Source: Curtobacterium sp. VKM Ac-1395
GTDB lineage: Bacteria; Actinomycetota; Actinomycetes; Actinomycetales; Microbacteriaceae
Reading direction: 5' to 3'
Assembly (NCBI RefSeq): GCF_015350975.1
Contig: NZ_JADKRX010000004.1
Span: 205,977 to 269,976 of the forward strand
Length of the DNA stretch: 64,000 bases
Translations under genes and position numbers: made by a program
Notes under the pieces: generated by a model
The model's database searches: none
Told to the model about the DNA's origin: nothing
What the model saw: only the letters and a program-made list of their open reading frames with translations
Part shown: positions 59,566-64,000 of the stretch, piece by piece
Position numbering within the stretch: position 1 is the first letter of the stretch
How the letters are laid out: each line of letters begins with the position of its first letter

Positions 59566-60522
59566 ATGAGCCAGCCCGAGGTCGAGTCCGACACGTACAG
59601 CTACCTCGGACCGGCCGGCACGTTCACCGAGGCGGCCCTGAAGCTCGTCGACGCCGCGGCCGGCAAGCCCTGGCGGAGCGTCAACAACGTCGGCGAGGCC
59701 CTCGACGACGTGATGTCCGGCCGCTCGGTCGGTGCCGTCATCGCGATCGAGAACAGCGTCGACGGCGGGGTCAGCGCCACGCAGGACGCCCTCGCCCGGA
59801 TCCCCGGCGTGCGCATCGTGGGGGAGTACCTGGTCCCCGTGGACTTCGTGCTCGTCGCCCGGCACGGCACCGCGCTCGCCGACGTCCGCACGGTGAACGC
59901 GCACCCCGTCGCCTACGCCCAGACGCACCGCTGGCTCGAGGCCAACGTGCCCGGGCACGGCCACATCCCGGCGTCCTCGAACGTCGCCGCCGCCGTGGCG
60001 CTGCTCGACGCGGTCCCGACCGCCGACGCCGCAGTCGCCCCGCCCGGCATCACCGACCACCACGACCTGGCCGTGCTCGCGGAGTCGATCGGCGACAACA
60101 GCAGCGCGGTGACGCGGTTCGTCCTGGTGTCGAAGACGCTCTCGATCCCCGAGCGCACCGGTTCGGACAAGACGAGCGTCATCGTCGAGCTGCCCGCCGA
60201 CCACCCAGGCGCCCTCGTCGACATGCTCGAGCAGTTCGCCACCAGGGGCATCAACATGGGGCTGCTGTCCTCGCGGCCGATCGGTGACGAGCTCGGTCGC
60301 TACCGGTTCGTCATCGACCTCGACGGCCACGTGCGCGACGAACGGGTCGCCGACGCCCTGCTCGGGCTGCGCCGCTTCAGCCCCCGCGTGACGTTCCTCG
60401 GGTCGTACCCGCGAGCCGACCGGCAGGAGACCGAGGTGTCCCTGCGCTACTCGGACGCCGCGTTCGTCGATGCCCGCGCATGGCTCCAGGCGATCCTGTC
60501 CGGCGAACCCGACGAGCGCTGA
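59566..60522 (+). CDS. pheA: Prephenate dehydratase
   Basis: 318 residues. The dehydratase domain starts YLGPAGTFTEAAL and carries IAIENSVDGGVSATQD and VAAAVALLDA, with the conserved T-R-F in NSSAVTRFVLVSK. A C-terminal ACT domain (GALVDMLEQFATRGINMGLLSSRP; the common E-S-R-P is S-S-R-P) gives feedback inhibition by phenylalanine. It converts prephenate to phenylpyruvate in phenylalanine synthesis. TAGGCT (59553-59558) ends seven bases before the ATG. pheA near serS is a known actinobacterial arrangement. Confidence 0.94.
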   Translation: MSQPEVESDTYSYLGPAGTFTEAALKLVDAAAGKPWRSVNNVGEALDDVMSGRSVGAVIAIENSVDGGVSATQDALARIPGVRIVGEYLVPVDFVLVARHGTALADVRTVNAHPVAYAQTHRWLEANVPGHGHIPASSNVAAAVALLDAVPTADAAVAPPGITDHHDLAVLAESIGDNSSAVTRFVLVSKTLSIPERTGSDKTSVIVELPADHPGALVDMLEQFATRGINMGLLSSRPIGDELGRYRFVIDLDGHVRDERVADALLGLRRFSPRVTFLGSYPRADRQETEVSLRYSDAAFVDARAWLQAILSGEPDER

Positions 60523-60564
60523 CGCACCGACGCCCGCCGGGCACCCCGCGCATGCGCCCAGCCG

Positions 60565-61650
60565 TCAGCGGCGGTGCGCGCCCCGCACCTGCCGCGTCGA
60601 GCGTGTCTGGTCCTCGGGCCCGGCGACCTTGACACGCAGCCCGCCGGCGTCGATCTCGGCGCGGAAGGCCACGACCTCGCCCACCGGGTCGCCGTCGATC
60701 TCGAACTCGTCCGGACGCTCGAGCCGTGCGGTGAACTCCTCGCCGCGCAGGTAGCGCAGCGGGCGCTCCTCGCGGGCACGCGTCGTGATGCGCTTGCCGA
60801 TCGCCGTCTGGCCGAGGGCGGACCGGCGGAACGACCGCAGGATCGCGTTCTCCCACAGCATGCGTGCGGCGATCCGGACCCAGCCGAAGAAGCCACGGGG
60901 GCGCATGACGACGATGTCGAACACGCCGTCGTCGATCTCGGCGTCGGGCAGCAGCGTCGCGCCGGCCTGCAGCATGCCGCAGTTGCCGACGATCAGGGAG
61001 TGTGCGCGCACCGAGCGGTTGCCCTCGCCGTCCAGGCGGTACCGGAACTCGAACGCGTCGGCGTCCCGCAGCGAGCGGATCAACGAGTCGACGTAGGCGA
61101 GCCAGCCGACCTTCTTCTTCAGCTCGGGCTTCGTGTTCGCGAGCATCCGGGCGTCGAGCCCGAGGCCGGCCATCACCAGGAAGCCGAACTCCTCGCGCGC
61201 ACCGTCCGGACGCTCGACACGCACGGTGCCGAAGTCGATGGCGCGTTCCTCGCCGTGGAACATCGTGTGGACGCTCGCGCGGAGGTCGTCGACCGGCGCG
61301 GGGATGTTCCGCGCGAGCAGGTTGCCCGTGCCGCTCGGCAGCAGGGCGAGGGCCGCGTCGGAGCCGTGCACGACCTCGGCCACGGCGCGGACGGTGCCGT
61401 CACCACCGGCGGCAGCGATGACGTCGACGCCGGACGCGAGGGCCTCGCGGGTCATCCCGCCGCCCGGGTCCTCCTCCGAGGTCTCGAACCACAGGGTCTC
61501 GTTCCAGCCCGCTTCGCGCTGGTGCTGCTCGACCGTCTGCTGCAGCTTCGGCAGGTCCACCTTGACCGGGTTGTAGATGACTGCGGCGGTCTGCCGCTCT
61601 GGGGCGAGGGCGTCCGGACGCGTGGACGCGGTCTCCGAGGGCGATGACAT
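60565..61650 (-). CDS. Diacylglycerol kinase-family lipid kinase
   Basis: 361 residues of the DAGK/sphingosine-kinase/NAD-kinase superfamily. AAGGDGTVRAVAEVV (~83-97) is the G-G-D-G-T nucleotide site, followed by LPSGTGNLLARN and a beta-sandwich C-terminal domain (GFLVMAGLGLDARML). Members phosphorylate diacylglycerol or related lipids at the membrane. TACCGT (minus strand, 61658-61663) ends seven bases before the ATG. It converges on pheA, with 42 bases between, and diverges from serS. Confidence 0.88.
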   Translation of the reverse strand: MSSPSETASTRPDALAPERQTAAVIYNPVKVDLPKLQQTVEQHQREAGWNETLWFETSEEDPGGGMTREALASGVDVIAAAGGDGTVRAVAEVVHGSDAALALLPSGTGNLLARNIPAPVDDLRASVHTMFHGEERAIDFGTVRVERPDGAREEFGFLVMAGLGLDARMLANTKPELKKKVGWLAYVDSLIRSLRDADAFEFRYRLDGEGNRSVRAHSLIVGNCGMLQAGATLLPDAEIDDGVFDIVVMRPRGFFGWVRIAARMLWENAILRSFRRSALGQTAIGKRITTRAREERPLRYLRGEEFTARLERPDEFEIDGDPVGEVVAFRAEIDAGGLRVKVAGPEDQTRSTRQVRGAHRR

Positions 61651-61708
61651 GCAACAGACGGTACCGGGCCGGGCCTGTGGAGCGCGCGCCGTCCCGCGGT
61701 CTGGACAC

Positions 61709-61760
61709 GGGGCGGACGGGAGGCTCGTGCCGGGGCCGCCCCGAGCCTCCAGTCCGCCCC
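61709..61760. repeat. Dispersed palindrome family A, longest arms
   Basis: GGGGCGGACGGGAGGCTCG (61709-61727) pairs with 61742-61760 over 19 bp with one mismatch. It lies 16 bases before the serS start, between divergent genes, so it is not a terminator for either and must be close to the serS promoter. Confidence 0.9.
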
Positions 61761-61776
61761 TGGCTAGGATGGGACC

Positions 61777-63048
61777 GTGATCGACCCACAGCTGCTGCGC
61801 GACGAACCCGATGTCATCAAGGCCTCACAGGCTGCGCGCGGCGCCTCCGTCGACGTCGTCGACGAGGCCGTCGCCGCCGACGCCGCCAGGCGGAGTGCGA
61901 TCACGTCGTACGAGGCCCTGCGCGCCGAGCAGAACGCGTTCGGCAAGACCGTCGCCAAGGCCCCGAAGGACGAGAAGGCCGCGCTCGTGCAGCAGGCCCA
62001 GGCGCTCGCCGCCGGGGTGAAGGAGGCCCAGGCCACCGCGACCGCCGCCGAGGAGACCTTCAACCGCGTCGTCCGCGCGATCCCCAACGTCGTCCTGCCC
62101 GGTGTCCCCGCCGGCGGCGAGGACGACTTCGTCACGCTGCGCACCGTCGGCACCAAGCCGGAGTTCGACTTCGAGCCGAAGGACCACGCCGACCTCGGTG
62201 AGGCCCTCGACATCATCGACATCGCCCGCGGTGTCAAGGTCTCCGGATCGCGCTTCTACTTCCTCAAGGGCCTCGGCGCCCGGCTCGAGATCGCGCTGAT
62301 GTCCCTCGGGCTCGACCGTGCGGTCCAGCACGGGTTCGTCCCGCTCATCACGCCCACGCTCGTGCGCCCCGAGACGATGGCCGGCACCGGCTTCCTCGGT
62401 GAGCACGCGGCCGAGGTCTACCGACTCGAAGCCGACGACCTCTACCTGACCGGCACGAGCGAGGTGGCCCTGGCCGGCTACCACGCCGACGAGATCCTGG
62501 CGTTCCCGGACGGCGACGACCAGGCGCTCCGCTACGCCGGCTGGTCGACCTGCTACCGACGCGAAGCCGGGTCGGCGGGCCGCGACAACCGCGGGATCCT
62601 GCGCGTGCACCAGTTCAACAAGCTCGAGATGTTCTCCTACGTCCACCCGGACCAGGCCGACGCCGAACACGCCAAGCTCATGGCGTACCAGGAGTCGATG
62701 CTGCAGGACCTCGGGCTGCACTACCGCGTGATCGAGACCGCCGCCGGCGACCTCGGCACGAGTGCGGCGCGCAAGTACGACCTCGAGGCCTGGGTCCCCA
62801 CGCAGGGCACCTTCCGCGAGCTCACCTCGACGTCGAACTGCACCACGTTCCAGGCCCGTCGCCTCGACATCCGCTACCGCACCGAGAGCGGCAAGACGGC
62901 CCCGGTCGCCACCCTGAACGGCACGCTCGCCACCACGCGCTGGCTCGTCGCGATCCTCGAGACCCACCAGCAGGCGGACGGCACGGTCGTCGTGCCCGAG
63001 GTCCTGCGCCCGTACCTCGGCGGCGTCGAGGTGATCGAACCCCGATGA
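61777..63048 (+). CDS. serS: Seryl-tRNA synthetase
   Basis: 423 residues, a class II synthetase. A long N-terminal coiled coil (~25-105) grips tRNA-Ser. Motif 2 is in [22 protein letters not shown] (seen as [15 protein letters not shown]) and motif 3 in [15 protein letters not shown]. It charges tRNA-Ser and tRNA-Sec. GTG 61777 follows TAGGAT (61765-61770) by six bases. A family A palindrome lies immediately upstream. The stop overlaps the HAD gene (ATGA). Confidence 0.95.
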   Translation: MIDPQLLRDEPDVIKASQAARGASVDVVDEAVAADAARRSAITSYEALRAEQNAFGKTVAKAPKDEKAALVQQAQALAAGVKEAQATATAAEETFNRVVRAIPNVVLPGVPAGGEDDFVTLRTVGTKPEFDFEPKDHADLGEALDIIDIARGVKVSGSRFYFLKGLGARLEIALMSLGLDRAVQHGFVPLITPTLVRPETMAGTGFLGEHAAEVYRLEADDLYLTGTSEVALAGYHADEILAFPDGDDQALRYAGWSTCYRREAGSAGRDNRGILRVHQFNKLEMFSYVHPDQADAEHAKLMAYQESMLQDLGLHYRVIETAAGDLGTSAARKYDLEAWVPTQGTFRELTSTSNCTTFQARRLDIRYRTESGKTAPVATLNGTLATTRWLVAILETHQQADGTVVVPEVLRPYLGGVEVIEPR

Positions 63049-63908
63049 CCAGCACACCCGGATCGTCGTCGTCCCACGGGTCGGCTGCCGCCACGCGCGT
63101 CAAGCGCTGGCTCGTCGCGCTCGACATCGACGGCACCGTGATGCGCGAGGACGGCGTCGTCACCCAGGCCACCGTCGACGCCATCCAGGCTGCAGCGGCC
63201 GCGGGGCACGAGGTCATGCTCTCCACCGGTCGCAGCGAGGGCATGACCGTGCCCGTGCTCGAGAAGATCGGCATCCAGCCCGAGTACCTGGTCTGTGCCA
63301 ACGGCGCCGTCACCCTCCGCCGGTCCAGTGCCCCCGGTGCGATCGACGGCTACGTGCGTGTCCACGTCGAGACCTTCGACCCGACCGACGTCCTGCAGAC
63401 CATCCGCGGCGCCCTGGCGAACGGCGCGTACGGCGTGGAGTCGCCCGACGGCCGCTACCTGCTCTCCGGGCAGTTCCCCGACGACGCCATGACCAAGCAC
63501 GGCGACCACGTGCCGTTCGAGCAGCTGCTCGGCGTGCAGGCCACCCGGGTCGTGGTGATCTCGCCGGAGCACGGTCTCGAGGAGTTCCTGCAGATCGTCG
63601 ACCGGATGGGCCTGCACAAGGTCTCGTACAACGTCGGCTGGACCGCCTGGCTCGACATCGCTCCCGAGGGCGTGACGAAGGCCACCGCGATGGAACGTGT
63701 GCGCGAGTGGTTCGACATCCCGCGCTCCCGGGTGTTCGCCGCCGGTGACGGCCGCAACGACATCGACATGCTGCGGTGGGCGTCCACGTCCGGCCGCGGG
63801 GTCGCGATGGGGCAGGCCCCGTCCGACGTGGTCGACGCCGCGAGCGAGGTCACCGGGGGCGTCACGGACGACGGCCTGGCGGCTGCGCTCGACACGCTGC
63901 CGCGGTAG
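63045..63908 (+). CDS. HAD-superfamily hydrolase, Cof type
   Basis: 287 residues, coupled to serS by ATGA. HAD motif [10 protein letters not shown] (~25-33), motif [10 protein letters not shown], and motif [18 protein letters not shown]; the C2-type cap lies between. Cof-type HAD phosphatases act on sugar phosphates, flavin or pyridoxal phosphates. The serS-HAD order is found in other actinobacteria. The gene ends just before the tandem repeat that closes the window. Confidence 0.9.
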   Translation: MTSTPGSSSSHGSAAATRVKRWLVALDIDGTVMREDGVVTQATVDAIQAAAAAGHEVMLSTGRSEGMTVPVLEKIGIQPEYLVCANGAVTLRRSSAPGAIDGYVRVHVETFDPTDVLQTIRGALANGAYGVESPDGRYLLSGQFPDDAMTKHGDHVPFEQLLGVQATRVVVISPEHGLEEFLQIVDRMGLHKVSYNVGWTAWLDIAPEGVTKATAMERVREWFDIPRSRVFAAGDGRNDIDMLRWASTSGRGVAMGQAPSDVVDAASEVTGGVTDDGLAAALDTLPR

Positions 63909-63913
63909 CGCTC

Positions 63914-64000
63914 GGTCCTGGCTGGTCCTGGCTGGTCCTGGCTGGTCCTGGCTGGTCCTGGCTGGTCCTGGCTGGTCCTGGCTGGTCCTGGCTGGTCCTG
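63914..64000. repeat. Perfect 10-bp tandem repeat running off the window
   Basis: GCTGGTCCTG repeated eight times without error from 63921 to the window end, plus a partial copy at 63914-63920. It starts within a few bases of the HAD stop codon. The total number of copies is unknown. Confidence 0.95.

Overview
The window is very G+C-rich (by eye about 70%), uses many GTG and some TTG starts, and packs genes into short operons with 4-base ATGA/GTGA overlaps. Its gene content points to a Gram-positive actinobacterium: a methionyl-tRNA synthetase/tatD/rsmA housekeeping run, a type II NADH dehydrogenase, an actinobacterial protein O-mannosyltransferase next to rsmI, and a class E sortase signal (LAFTG). 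Micrococcales, probably Microbacteriaceae and perhaps Curtobacterium, is my best guess. That is an inference from style and content, not a search result. I see no rRNA, tRNA, CRISPR array, transposase or phage gene.

Layout. 1-3280: end of a drug/metabolite exporter, a DUF4383 membrane protein, a zeta-toxin-like kinase overlapping an HTH partner (candidate toxin-antitoxin pair) and a small unknown protein. 3375-7342: a LacI-type operator and a 1290-residue cell-wall-anchored GH31 enzyme with two inserted carbohydrate-binding modules. 7523-13987: hydrolase/TetR operon with a 39-bp operator, UbiA prenyltransferase, FAD monooxygenase with acyltransferase, and a TetR/epimerase divergent pair. 14418-21532: NADH dehydrogenase, RibD-like reductase, two overlapping alpha/beta hydrolases, LacI regulator, methyltransferase, YbaK, deaminase and VOC protein. 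21550-29877: HrpA helicase, thioredoxin-fold DUF255 protein, small kinase, epimerase and rhodanese. 30176-32543: DHA2 efflux pump with divergent TetR. 32923-38937: PMT, rsmI, metG, tatD, rsmA. 38973-45410: a block separating rsmA from ispE, ending in an ATP-grasp/flavin monooxygenase/O-acetylhomoserine sulfhydrylase run. 45420-48737: ispE, acetyltransferase, glycosyltransferase.

48887-59009 is a molybdenum region: an HTH-TOBE protein, a MoeB-rhodanese protein, modABC, then (opposite strand) a GT87 glycosyltransferase, moaA and moaD in one overlapping operon, and a membrane-tethered sulfite-oxidase-fold enzyme. Together they import molybdate, build part of molybdopterin and supply a client enzyme. 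moaC, moaE, moeA and mobA are not here. 59019-63908 holds a MarR regulator, pheA, a diacylglycerol kinase, serS and a HAD phosphatase. The window ends inside a perfect 10-bp tandem repeat.

Two features run across the window. First, at least 22 genes have a TANNNT hexamer ending 6-7 bases before the start codon, the layout of leaderless transcription. Second, several families of dispersed palindromic repeats (called A to E here) fill nearly all longer intergenic gaps, and pieces of family A (and possibly E) also occur inside coding sequences.
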